Positions 50,391 through 60,567 are shown, counted from the stretch's first letter. The stretch: DNA of 64,000 nucleotides from Prosapia bicincta (GCA_036971475.1 JBAIZL010000001.1:140171692-140235691); one strand, 5' to 3'. Made by a program: numbers and translations. The notes: generated by a model from the sequence alone, not told the origin.

Positions 50391-51260
50391 TGAATATTTT
50401 AGATTTGTATTTTAGAAAAATGTTTCACAAAATGGGCAAGGTATTTAATATAGTTTTTTCTTTTCAGTTGACCTAAAACAAGTGATAACATATAATTTCA
50501 TAAAACAGCTGATTTAAATTGTAGACCATGTTGTAGAACAGGTGTTTTAACATATTGGTTATGTTACTTTATTAATATTAATTGTAATTATTCAATAAAA
50601 AATTAATTAACATACAATATTTCTTTGTTGATCAAAGTGGAAATTTGTTTTTAAGCATGTTTGTTTATATTACTTGTAATATTGTGTATTTGACTCTTTA
50701 TTTAACATGAAAGCCAATTTAACAATTTATAATACACTAATAAACTGAGAACAAAAATTAAATTATTAAATATACAATATTTATAAAAATGTAACCGTAA
50801 AATATGAAAACAAATAAGTAGAATTATTAAAAGCGCATACTAAATTCATTTGAAAACAAATAAGTAGAATTATTAAAAGCACCATAATAAATTCATTTAT
50901 TCAACATTTTTTAAACTTGTAGTAGATAGCACTTCATGTTAATACAGTTTCTCAAATATTTTAGATTTATATTTTAGAAAAATGTTTCACAAAAAGGGCA
51001 AGGTATTTAATATAGTTTTTTCTTTCCACTTGACCTAAAACAAGTGATAACATATAACTTCATAAAACAGCTGATTTAAATTGTAGGCCATGTTGTAAAA
51101 CAGGTGTTTTAACACACTGGCTATGTTACTTTATTAATATTAATTGTAATTATTCAATAAAAAATTAATAAACATAAAATATTTCTTTGTTGACCTAAGT
51201 GGGAATTGGTTTTAAACATGTTTGTTTATATTACTTGTAATAATGTGTATTTAACTTATT
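50391..51260. repeat. Direct ~300-bp duplication with spacer
   Basis: The block at about 50394-50690 (AAATGTTTCACAAAATGGGC, CTAAAACAAGTGATAACATA, ATTCAATAAAAAATTAAT) recurs at about 50955-51255, 561 bp away, with a few percent difference. The spacer contains two adjacent copies of a ~47-bp unit (GAAAACAAATAAGTAGAATT). Confidence 0.9.
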
Positions 51261-51589
51261 AAGTATTTTATTAACGATTGAAAATTTAAACAAGTTATAT
51301 GTAACGATGGTATGAACTAATAGAAGGATTTGAAAGAGTTCAATAGGTATTCGAAAACTTTAACACTTAACTCAAAAGGCATTTGAGTGTTTGTATGGGA
51401 ATAATGTTAAAGGGTAGACGCGGTAGTAATTAACATATTAAAATTAATTGTAGTAGAAATTAATGTGTAAATACATAGTTAAGAATTACGACAAAGGTAT
51501 TCTTTACATGTTTTTAAACTTACTTTGTATAGTATTTTGCATAAGTAGAATAACACAAACATGTCTAGAATTAAGGTCGATATCCTCTG
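51261..51589. other. Element interior, no recognised feature
   Basis: AT-rich sequence without frame or repeat. Confidence 0.35.
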
Positions 51590-51755
51590 TTATTGGATTT
51601 ATAATTTAAGATATTATAACATAGGCTACAGTTGCTCAAGAAGTGAATAAAGTTATTTTTGTGGTTATTGGGTAAAATATTAAAACATAGGCTACAGTAG
51701 CTCAAGAAGTGAATAAAGTTATTTTGTGGTTATTGGGTAAAATATTAAAACAGAC
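51590..51755. repeat. ~66-bp tandem duplication
   Basis: ACATAGGCTACAGTNGCTCAAGAAG...GGTTATTGGGTAAAATATTA is present twice in direct order. Confidence 0.9.
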
Positions 51756-51804
51756 ATATTGTTGAACTTAAATTATAAATACAAAGATAATAACAAAACC
51801 TTGA

Positions 51805-51840
51805 CTTACCTCTAAGAAAGTCTAGCAAACAACTGAAGCA
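51805..51840 (-). promoter_or_regulatory. Candidate third first-exon splice donor
   Basis: The minus strand reads CTTAGAG|GTAAGTCAAGG with the exon end at 51810. The upstream exon-like sequence (GTTTGCTAGA) resembles the exon flanks of the donors at 47638 and 49619 (TTTTGCTAG/TTTTGCTAATAG). It may be a further copy of the same 5' exon. Confidence 0.45.
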
Positions 51841-52096
51841 ACAATCAACTGCTATTGTGTTGAAGTAGGAAATTCCTAATTATATAGTAAAACTAGAATA
51901 AACAGTTAGAGCTATTTCAGTTTCGTTTTCTCTACTAAAACTAGAATAGTTTGAGCTATTTCAGTTCGTTTTCTCTGCCAAAGGCAAAAGTAACAATCAG
52001 GACAAAGTAATTTACGAAACAAGTAACCATCTACGCATTTATTGACAAAAATAATCTAGAAACGAAGCGACAGTAAATCTGATAAACAACTTTGAT

Positions 52097-53095
52097 TTTG
52101 TAAATGCTGTTATATAGACTAATGACAGATCACAGACAATTAACTAAAATGTCTTGTAAATAAGATTATTTATTAAAAGTTCGGTATTGTTGATTTTTTA
52201 TTATGTTTTTTTTTGTAATGTTATGAATTTTAAAATTGTAAATTCACGTTGTATATTGGTAATAAAAACGAGCTCTTGGAAAAGAAAGAAATGTAAAACG
52301 TTTAGAACATGAATTAATTGTCTGTGATCTGTCATTAGCCTATGTAAAACCAATAATTAATTTGCAGAGTACGGATAATGATAAGACTTGAGGCATTTGG
52401 ATAAGGGAGGTACAGGGTTGAGTCACTATTTTGTAAATGCTGTTATATAGACTAATGACAGATCACAGACAATTAACTAAAATGTCTTGTAAATAAGATT
52501 ATTTATTAAAAGTTCGGTATTGTTGATTTTTTATTATGTTTTTTTTTTGTAATGTTATGAATTTTAAAATTGTAAATTCACGTTGTATATTGGTAATAAA
52601 AACGAGCTCTTGGAAAAGAAAGAAATGTAAAACGTTTAGAACATGAATTAATTGTCTGTGATCTGTCATTAGCCTATGTAAAACCAATAATTAATTTGCA
52701 GAGTACGGATAATGATAAGACTTGAGGCATTTGGATAAGGGAGGTACAGGGTTGAGTCACTATTTTGTAAATGCTGTTATATAGACTAATGACAGATCAC
52801 AGACAATTAACTAAAATGTCTTGTAAATAAGATTATTTATTAAAAGTTCGGTATTGTTGATTTTTTATTATGTTTTTTTTTTGTAATGTTATGAATTTTA
52901 AAATTGTAAATTCACGTTGTATATTGGTAATAAAAACGAGCTCTTGGAAAAGAAAGAAATGTAAAACGTTTAGAGCATGAATTAATTGTCTGTGATCCGT
53001 CATTAGCCTATGTAAAACCAATAATTAATTTGCAGAGTACGGATAATGATAAGACTTGAGGCATTTGGATAAGGGAGGTACAGGGTTGAGTCACT
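52097..53095. repeat. 334-bp tandem repeat, three copies
   Basis: TTTTGTAAATGCTGTTATATAGAC starts units at about 52097, 52431 and 52765. The units are almost identical, including short frames repeated at a 334-bp offset. Each unit carries an inverted pair: TATAGACTAATGACAGATCA near the start and TGATCTGTCATTAGCCTATG about 220 bp later. Each is thus itself a MITE-like structure with ~25-bp inverted ends. Confidence 0.95.
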
Positions 53096-53265
53096 GACCA
53101 GGGAGGTATCGGACAAGAGGCGTTTGGATAAGGGAGGTACAGAATCAGTATCTCTTGAATACAGTAATAACAAGACCTGAGGCGTTTGGGAGGCAGTGGC
53201 AAGACCTGAGGCGTTTGGGAGGCAGTGACAAGATCTGAGGCGTTTGGGAGGTACCAGATTTTTTA
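53096..53265. repeat. GAGGCGTTTGG minisatellite
   Basis: About five irregular copies of GACCTGAGGCGTTTGGGAGG-like units follow the 334-bp array. The motif GAGGCATTTGGATAAGGGAGG at the end of each 334-bp unit is the likely seed. Confidence 0.8.
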
Positions 53266-53858
53266 AAGGGTTTCGAATACGGCGTCATCGGGTAAATTAA
53301 TATAGGCTAAGGCACCACTCCACCACCCTCTGTCGGATACCTCTGGATTAGGAATTGCCACATACTTTATCAACAAAGAATCACGTATATTGTAATTGAC
53401 TTTTCTTATATTCTATTTATAAAGTTTAATTTCTTTAATTAAAAAAATAATACTATATATGCTAATTGAATGATTAAAACTTAATGATTTAATTTATACT
53501 TAGATGTAACATACTCCTGTACTATGTGTTTTACTTGCAAATAATGTCATTTATATTTTCGTGTTGAAATATCAGTGTTTATACACAGTGTATAACTTAC
53601 TGTCTTTTAAACAAGAATATATTTCATATAACGAGCCAAACGTCTTGTTTTAGAAAAATAATTAAAAAACTCCAATATTCTATTTATATTCGTTTGATTT
53701 ATAAGAATTATAAATAATAAAGAAAACAATTAAGCTTGGAAGTAAACAAGTTCATACAGTACTAGCATGTTGATTACGCCTAAAGACATTATTTCCTCAA
53801 GACGGGGCGCAGAAGGTACGAATACGACGATTTTTGACATCAGGTCAATTTGGACTTC
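53266..53858. other. Element interior, no recognised feature
   Basis: AT-rich sequence between the minisatellite and the right terminal array. No coding frame can be supported. Confidence 0.35.
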
Positions 53859-54715
53859 AAACCCTTTCAACCCAACCCTTTCAACCCTTTCGTTTAACCC
53901 GTTCAACCCTTTTAACCCTTTCAACCCTTTTAACCCTTTCAGCCCTTTTAACCCTTTCAACCCTTTTAACCCTTTTAACCATTTCAACCCTTTTAACCCC
54001 TTTTAACCCTTTTATCCCCTTTCAACCCTTTTAACCCTTTTAATCCTTTCAGCCCTTTTAACCCTTTTAACCCTTTTAACCCTTTTAACCCTTTTAACCC
54101 TATTTATCCCTTTTAACCCTTTTAACCATTTCAACCCTTTTTAACCCTTTTTAACCCTTTTAACCGTTTTAACCGTTTTAACCCTTTTAACCGTTTTAAC
54201 CGTTTTAACCCTTTTAACCCCTTTTAACCCTTTTAACCCTTTTAACCCTTTTAACCCTTTCAACCCTTTTAACCCTTTCAGCCCTTTTAACCCTTTCAAC
54301 CCTTTTAACCCTTTTAACCATTTCAACCCTTTTAACCCCTTTTAACCCTTTTACCCCCTTTCAACCCTTTTAACCCTTTTAATCCTTTCAGCCCTTTTAA
54401 CCCTTTTAACCCTTTTAACCCTTTTAACCCTATTTAACCCTTTTAACCCTTTTAACCATTTCAACCCTTTTTAACCCTTTTTAACCCTTTTAACCCTTTT
54501 AACCGTTTTAACCGTTTTAACCGTTTTAACCCTTTTAACCCTTTTAACCGTTTTAACCGTTTTAACTCTTTTAACCCTTTTTAACCCTTTTAACCCTTTC
54601 AACCCTTTTAACCCTTTTAACCCTTTCAACCCTTTTAACCCTTTCAACCCTTTTAACCCTTTCAACCCTTTTAACCCTTTCAGCCCTTTCAACCCTTTTA
54701 ACCCTTTCAACCCTT
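53859..54715 (-). repeat. GGGTTAAAA/GGGTTGAAA minisatellite, right arm
   Basis: About 857 bp of AACCCTTTT/AACCCTTTC units on the plus strand, the inverted counterpart of 34916-35314 and about twice as long. Variants AACCGTTTT cluster in two blocks (54164-54206 and 54500-54565), showing internal duplication. Repetitive frames encoding KGLKGL or NPFNPF series are artefacts. Confidence 0.95.
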
Positions 54716-55013
54716 GAGAAAGGATCAATGACATCCTATCATGCAAGAAGACTAACGACAATACTGGTCATATAGCACAAATAAAAGCGTCTCTATTGTT
54801 TGGACAAGTTAGCCGAGAGGTTAGCGTTGATGGTTCTAAACACAAACATACGGGGTTCGAATACGGCTCAGGTAAAACGATTTTTTTCAGAATCGACGGC
54901 ACCAGTCTTGAAAGGGTTACGGGAAAGGGATAAAAGGGTTAATGACGTAAGACCGCCTGAAGGCTGGGTTTTCCCACGACTCAAGTGTCCCATCTCAACA
55001 AGCGCAATCTCTA

Positions 55014-55015
<2 letters not shown>
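54714..55015 (-). repeat. Right terminal inverted repeat
   Basis: The reverse complement matches 34400-34915 outside the expanded AGCCTTCAGG spacer units, with very few mismatches (for example one base in the T-rich tract next to the tRNA-like unit). It ends CAATCTCTACT at 55015, followed by a TA microsatellite. Confidence 0.9.
54801..54887 (+). ncRNA. tRNA-like Pol III unit in right TIR
   Basis: An A-box-like TAGCCGAGAGG is at 54810-54820, a B-box-like GGTTCGAATAC at 54854-54864 and a T7 run at 54881-54887. The layout equals the left TIR copy, and the two point outward from the element centre towards the ends. A transcript would be about 85 nt. Stems of a canonical tRNA do not form well, so charging is unlikely. 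A tRNA-derived promoter or short RNA is the best reading. Confidence 0.5.

Positions 55016-55048
<33 letters not shown>
55016..55048. repeat. (TA)n microsatellite at the right junction
   Basis: About 16 TA units directly abut the right TIR and may mask any target-site duplication. Confidence 0.9.
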
Positions 55049-55052
<4 letters not shown>

Positions 55053-55433
55053 TGTAATTGCGTTCCTGTACAAGATATAATAGTTGTATTAAATTTCCCA
55101 GTTGTCTATCTTGCGGCTATTTTCATGTTTATGTACGCTAACAGAGGTCCCTATTTAAACATGTGTATTAAAATATTACAATACATAATAATCGCCCATC
55201 TAGAGTCCGACAATGGTACGTAGGAATAATGTTTTCTTCTATTTAAATATTGTTTCTTGTGAAAAATATATTTCATTCCTTGATCAAAACCTAAACACCA
55301 GCTCTATTTACAACCAACAGATTTCAAGCCACTAATTACATGGTTCCAATTTCTTAATAAATTTATTAGATAATAGCTTGGAGAAAATGTGGTGTAACTT
55401 TTTTATAAATAAATAAAACCACTAAGACCGCAA
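55049..55433. other. No recognised feature
   Basis: AT-rich flank right of the element; nothing coding or repetitive can be supported. Confidence 0.4.
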
Positions 55434-55628
55434 TTGTTTTTTATTTATGTCCTGATGTACGTTACGACTACAAAGCATTCATCTTCAGAGGAAATTACCA
55501 AAAGACTAACTCTTAGGAGCAGGATTACTCAAGGCTAAGTAATTACAAGTGACCTAGTCTTGCAATAATTTCCCCTGATGATGATTGCTTCACGATCGAA
55601 ACGTACATTAGGACACAAATAAAACGTT
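55434..55628. mobile_element. Inverted pair of ~60-bp Penelope/hammerhead-like motifs
   Basis: 55435-55494 and 55567-55627 are inverted copies of about 80% identity. The right copy, plus strand, reads CTGATGA (55575-55581), a short spacer, GAAA (55598-55601), then CGTACATTAGGACA. The left copy, minus strand, reads CTGAAGA, a spacer, GTAA, then CGTACATCAGGACA. CTGANGA...GAAA is the hammerhead ribozyme core, and such motifs occur in Penelope-like retroelement ends. Stem II is weak here, and the left copy has GTAA, so cleavage is doubtful. It could equally be a small MITE. Confidence 0.5.
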
Positions 55629-57829
55629 TTGGCGATTTAGGAGGTTCCATTCACTTATAGTAATAATAAAAAAAACTCATAAAGATTAAATACAATATTT
55701 GACGTTTTTGACGTGGAACGCTTACTATCGAACGTTGCATATTTTATGAGAAACAAATTGAATTTATCTCGCTTTACATTACCAAGCGTAAGACTTCGAG
55801 GTTTTCACTTTAACCGGATGGTCTATAATTTCAAATGTTATTTTTATGTGCTTCAACCCGTAATGCGAACAGATGTTTCTGGCATCCTAAAATCTTTAAA
55901 TCGTTTTATTTTCTCCCGCAGTGGCAATGCGCCAAAAGACCTCATACCCTTATCTTTCTATTTGATTGTTGACGTCTTAGTTGTCATTTGCATTCTACCT
56001 GTCATCATGTTTACAACAAATGGGCTCCTCGATATTATAGATTTTACATTGGGGACAAATTTAGGAAAGAATTTCCCCGTTTCTGGACGTGAAGTTTTTT
56101 CAATGCCTTGCTTAGGAATAATAAGCTTGAAAGATGATTTCTCATACTCACAATCAGAATCAGTAAGTTACTGAATATATTAAAAATACGCACAGCGCAT
56201 GCGCATAAAGTCCACTGATTTACCTCAATGTGTACATTGTCGAATATAAATAACTGACCGTAATAATTAGTGAACAATGCATACAGGGCACAATTATTTG
56301 TGCTGATGATATTTTCCAGTTGATATGGCGAACGTTAGTCACTGTTTAATATGCAAAATTGGTAAAATTAAATTACAGCCATTGTGGTATTTATTCAAGT
56401 AATATACCACTGTAATTACGAGAAGGGAGGGTGGGGCGTGTTACGTCACAATCAATACGTGCTTGTACATTAGTCCCAAAGTATGAGTGATTATCATATT
56501 TGTTATGCAAGAGCTATGTTGTACATTAGAAGTTGAATTAGCAATAGCATTTACTTCGATAGATCCATTTCGAGATAGTGCATATTTTCAAAGAAATAGT
56601 TTTTAGATATTAAAAGCTATAAAGTCGTCAAAGTAATTCTGAGAGTTACCACTGGTGTTCGATTTTTCAACTGTATTCTGTCACCTTTCAGTTCACAGGA
56701 AAATGGACTGTAAAGGTCATAAACTTGGCAGTTGAGTACTGCGCTTTAGCAGAGGCTCTAGAGATCTTTAAGTAAACTAGAATGTATTTTGAGATAAAAA
56801 GGTGAAAATGGATACTGCATGTATTTAGAAAAAATACGTTCGTCAACGTGTCCACAGTTTTAGTATTCTAGTGTTAAAATTTGTAAGTGGTTAACTTTGA
56901 CATACTAATATTCACTTAAAAGAATACTCATAGCTAGAAAAAAAATTTTCAGTGTTTGATAATTTTAAAAAAGTCCGTTTTAAAGTTAATGATTTTCTAA
57001 ACCGACCACCAGCAATTTTATAAACCGAAATAGGATATTGTTGAGCAACAATTTCTATTTATTTTTTTACTAATGAAATGAAATTTAATTAGATAGTTTA
57101 AAATAAAAATGACCAGACTAGATGGAGAAGAAGAGACCATCTCTGATAGAGATGCTTTATTACGATAAAAAAAAGTTATGTTTCAGTATGTTTTTTCATA
57201 TACTTGTTTAAATTATACGTTTGGGATTTCGTTTTTTATAATGTATGGCAAAAAACCAAAGCCGGGTTCACAAAAACACTTAAATTTATCACGTAGCATT
57301 CATTATAGAAGTTAAAATAAAATAGCTCCCTCCAAAAAAGGCTACAAAATAGCATTTAAAAGGAACCACAAACTATAATATAACCACAACACAGACAAAG
57401 CAGACATAGGTAAAACACTAAAAGTATATACGATAAACTATACAGATTGTTTACAAACAAATTGAAGAGCACATAGACTGAAAATAAATTGACACATCTG
57501 TGGATAATCAAATAGAAGCCCTTCACAGTTTCACCTACATATAAACCAATATCTAGTTGTTCTAGACATCAAAATAATATAGAAAAAGATATTTAACACA
57601 ATTCTCACCGAGGTCGACAAAGGAAAATTTTATTTTAGTTCCTTTTCATTTTTTAATTACAATTAATATAAATATGTATATACACATGACATAACCACAA
57701 TATTAAGTAGCAAAATAGAAAGCGAATATCCTTGCAGTTTTCCATTTCCCTCATATTATAATGCTAGGTAAGCCGACGAACTTCGTACTGCCTAACAGTC
57801 AATGAATGCTTAGCTAGATTTAATATGGT
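55629..57829. other. No gene recognised
   Basis: The longest frame (55713-56174, plus) opens with GTG, has one hydrophobic stretch and resembles nothing I know. I found no splice-supported exon, RNA gene or ordered repeat. Confidence 0.4.
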
Positions 57830-59420
57830 ATTTAGTACTGGGAGACCGAGCTTCGCTGGAATATTTATGGTAATTTAAATGATTAAAATACAAACATTTA
57901 TTTATTTAATGCAAGTATAAACACATTTAACATACACAAAATAGATACATTATACAATACTATCTATATAATCGTACATATCAACTTCCATGTCGTTCGG
58001 GTTGTCTGTTGACATTAGAGGAGCATTAGAGCAATTGTTCTGAATTTCTTTCCATACTTCGTTAGGGGGGGGGGGTTGGTTTCGGATGGCGATAAAAATA
58101 GAGTTCCATAAAGATGACATAGGAACTCTAGGAACCACTAAGGCCGTATCCCGAATTTTCCCAAGGGACCTATGAAAATCAAATTCTCGTGACCGAGAAC
58201 CCTCAAAGAAATAAAAACAATTTTGAGCGAAGAAAAGGTTTGTTCGAGGTGGGAGTTGTAGCAGCCACTGAGGTCGAATTCCGAATTTTCCTAAGGTTGA
58301 GACCAGTGCCAATCTATTTCCCATCGCCAAAAAGCCCAAAACAATAAATAAATAAAAAATCCTTGATTTAAAAAAAACGTTTATCGGGATCGTGCTTGGT
58401 TCTATAAGGAAAACATGGGAATAAGAGGAGCCAATAAGGGGGGATACAGAATATTGCCAAGGTTGAGGCTGGTGCCATCGATTTCGCGTGACCGAAGCCC
58501 CCCCAAAATTAAAAAATCCTTGGACGAAAAAAAAGTTATCCGGATCAGTGCTTATTTTAGAGTATTAGATTACGTACCGGGAACCGAGCTTTGCCGGAAT
58601 AACACAGATCATTTATGGTAAATTAATTAAGTAAAATACAGATTATTTTTTTATTACATGCACACAATAAGCACAATTTATATAGGCAAAAGAAGCACAT
58701 AATAATACACAATGGTTGTTTATTGGCATTGGAGGAGGATTAGAAAAACATTATATATGCAAAAAATATACTCATTTTAATACACGATATAAACACATAT
58801 TAATCTATATCATATCGTAGATCTCAATTTCGGGATGTCTGTTGGTATTGGAGGAGCATTAGGTCAATTGTTCTGAGCTCCATTCCATACTTCGTTGTAG
58901 GTGTGTATGGGATTAGATCGTGGAAAAACAGAATTCCATAAGGATAACATGGGAACTCTAAGAGTCATTGTGGGGGGGAATAGAGAATTTTCCCAAGGCT
59001 GAGATCGGAGCCAATCGATTTCCCTTAACCGAAAACCCCAAAAAACTTTAAATCCTTGAACGAAAAAAAGGTTTGTCCGGGATAGAAAATGTAGGAGCCA
59101 CTGGGATGGAATCCTGAATTTTCTCATGGTTGAGACCAGTGTAAATCAATTTTACGTTGCCAAAACCGCCTCAAAAAAAAAAAAAAACACACACACAAAA
59201 TTATTTGGCAAAAAAAACTTTTGTCCGGGATAGCAACTCTAGTAGTCACTAGGGCGGAATCGCGAATTTTCCAAGGCTGATACAGGTGACGATCAATTTC
59301 CCATATAAATATAGGATTTATACAGCTTATGTTTTTTCACGTGTAATATAGAATCTTCATTTAAAGTTTCAAAACAATCGGTCATGTATTTTTTTAGATT
59401 TTGCCTGACAAACAAACAAA
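57830..59420. repeat. Degenerate interspersed repeat field, ~150-bp units
   Basis: Units share GGAAT.C.GAATTTTCCCAAGG, TGAGACCAGTGCCAATC, TTTCCC..GACCGA, an A-rich run and TTTGTCCGGGATAG. Copies of the GAATTTTC landmark lie near 58155, 58280, 58985, 59115 and 59266, with diverged copies between. The motif GGAGACCGAGCTTCGCTGGAAT at 57840 returns as GGGAACCGAGCTTTGCCGGAAT at 58578. The end (59380-59440) carries the ATCGGTC...GACAAACAAACAAACG tail often seen at insect retroelement 3' ends. Minus-strand frames of 87 and 129 codons share related sequence (RTNLFF, VPM.SLWNS) because the repeat is duplicated. I do not identify a protein. Confidence 0.65.
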
Positions 59421-59799
59421 CGCTTTTCTTTACCTGTTAGTAACATATGGAGTTTGACAATTAATTTTGTTTGTTACTATTTATTGGCTTTTTTCGTTTC
59501 TAATTATGAAGCTGACGGTGATCTATTACTTCTTATTCTCCTTACCTCTTGTAATGCTTCACTATTGCAAGTAGCCTTTCCCTTGAAATTTCATATACAT
59601 CTTTAAGTAATTGATTTCTTACTTCAAAGGTATGGGAAAAGTATCTTAGCGCCAAAGTGCTGGATTTCAAACATGTTGTTCCTCAGTTCAAATCCGACTG
59701 AGACATCAAATTCGTAAAATTTAAATGAGTGAATAAATATTTGAAAAATACTACATTAACATCAATTGTTATCCATTATAGCTGTACAAATATTATTTG

Positions 59800-59800
<1 letters not shown>
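59421..59800. other. No recognised feature
   Basis: Unique-looking sequence between the repeat field and the TA tract holding the mariner element. Confidence 0.35.

Positions 59801-59802
<2 letters not shown>

Positions 59803-59850
<48 letters not shown>
59803..59850. repeat. (TA)n microsatellite
   Basis: About 24 TA units immediately left of the mariner-like element, which supplied its TA target. Confidence 0.95.
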
Positions 59851-59854
<4 letters not shown>

Positions 59855-60567
59855 GTGGGGCAAAATGGACGCCCTGGTTTGATTTTATTGTAAAAAAACT
59901 AACGAAAATAGTAAAAATTGTTTTTATTTCTTAAAACTACATACAATACCATTTTATTTGCATTGGGTTTTGAAAATATATCATCCAGGTGACGACCTTG
60001 GTGAGCGATGCACATATTGAGTTGTTCGAGAAATTTCTTTAAAATCTTTTCAGCATATCTTGCGTTATCCCAGCGATGACATCTGTAATTGGCTACTTAA
60101 GAGCCTCCAAAGTCGTAGGTTGAACTTTATATACCTCAGCTTTGAGATATCCCCAAAGAAAAAATTCGCACGATCTCAAATCAGGGGAGCGAGAGAGCCA
60201 TGGAACATCTCCTCGTAAAGAAATTAGGCGGCCGGGAAACTGTTCTTGGAGAATTTGGCATGGACGAAGGGCAGTATGACCATTCTGTTGAAACCAAAAC
60301 GCTTGTGTCATGTTCGTCACTATATTCTTCCATTTTTGGGAGTAGAAATGTCTCCAACATCTTACAATAGCGTACAGAGTTCACAGTAACAGTTGAACTT
60401 TGCAATTTAAAACGTAATGCCCAATAATGCCTATTGATGATAAACTTTTTAAAACCCAATGCAAATAAAATGGAGCTGTATGTAGTTTTCAGAAATAAAA
60501 CCCTTTTTTTAATTAGTTTTTTTACAATACACCCGTCAAATCTGGGAGTTTATTCTGCCCCACCCTG
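59851..60567 (-). mobile_element. Decayed mariner/Tc1-superfamily element in a TA microsatellite
   Basis: The left end CAGAGTGGGGCAAAATGGAC and the right end (reverse complement CAGGGTGGGGCAGAATAAAC) are terminal inverted repeats. TIR similarity continues through TTGTAAAAAAACTAA. Both ends abut TA, the target of this superfamily, and (TA)n runs flank both sides. At 717 bp it is shorter than a full element (about 1.2-1.4 kb), so it is internally deleted. It carries a C-terminal transposase remnant on the minus strand. Confidence 0.9.
60093..60459 (-). pseudogene. Mariner-like transposase C-terminal remnant
   Basis: The upstream part (about 60320-60420) reads VTVNSVRYCKMLETFLLPKM, typical of arthropod mariner-like DDE transposases before the second catalytic block. 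A frameshift follows. The 60093-60320 frame then reads FWFQQNGHTAL, FPGRLISLRGDVPW, SPDLRSCEFFLWGYLKAEVY. The usual catalytic Asp of QQDGA is Asn here, and the later CDFFLWG position is Glu. With the N-terminal half missing and the frame broken, it cannot be active. Confidence 0.88.

Larger units (their letters stand above)
34400..55015 (-). mobile_element. 20.6-kb Polinton/Maverick-like element with long TIRs
   Basis: The left sequence from AGTAGAGATTGCGC at 34400 is the inverted complement of the right sequence ending at 55015. Similarity continues inward for about 300 bp plus minisatellite. Size, long TIRs, 5'-AG terminus and a protein-primed family-B DNA polymerase fit Polinton/Maverick elements. 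Against a complete Polinton, no retroviral-type integrase, adenovirus-type protease, packaging ATPase or capsid frame is seen in the other 16 kb. Only a 222-aa unknown gene and many duplications are present. Flanking 6-mers (AGCAAA left, TATATA right) do not form a target-site duplication, but the right flank is a TA microsatellite that could have changed. It may be a degenerate or non-autonomous Polinton, or a distinct polymerase-bearing element. Confidence 0.8.

Noticed and set aside
52499..53021. Paralogous 62-codon genes
   Set aside because: Identical frames 334 bp apart are copies of a noncoding tandem unit.
53859..54715. Telomere
   Set aside because: The unit is GGGTTAAAA/GGGTTGAAA, it is internal and inverted at two places, and it does not match insect TTAGG.
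53730..54761. Proteins of KGLKGL or NPFNPF repeats
   Set aside because: Translations of a 9-bp minisatellite on either strand.
54801..54869. Functional tRNA-Ser or tRNA-Leu gene
   Set aside because: A and B boxes are good, but the acceptor and T-arm stems do not pair (for example G53 faces A61), so only a tRNA-like call is justified.
55713..56174. 153-codon plus-strand frame with a hydrophobic stretch
   Set aside because: It starts at GTG, has no recognisable domain or splice context, and its composition fits chance in this region.
57950..59127. Two related minus-strand proteins (129 and 87 codons)
   Set aside because: Their similarity follows from the duplicated ~150-bp noncoding repeat they overlap; no domain is recognised.
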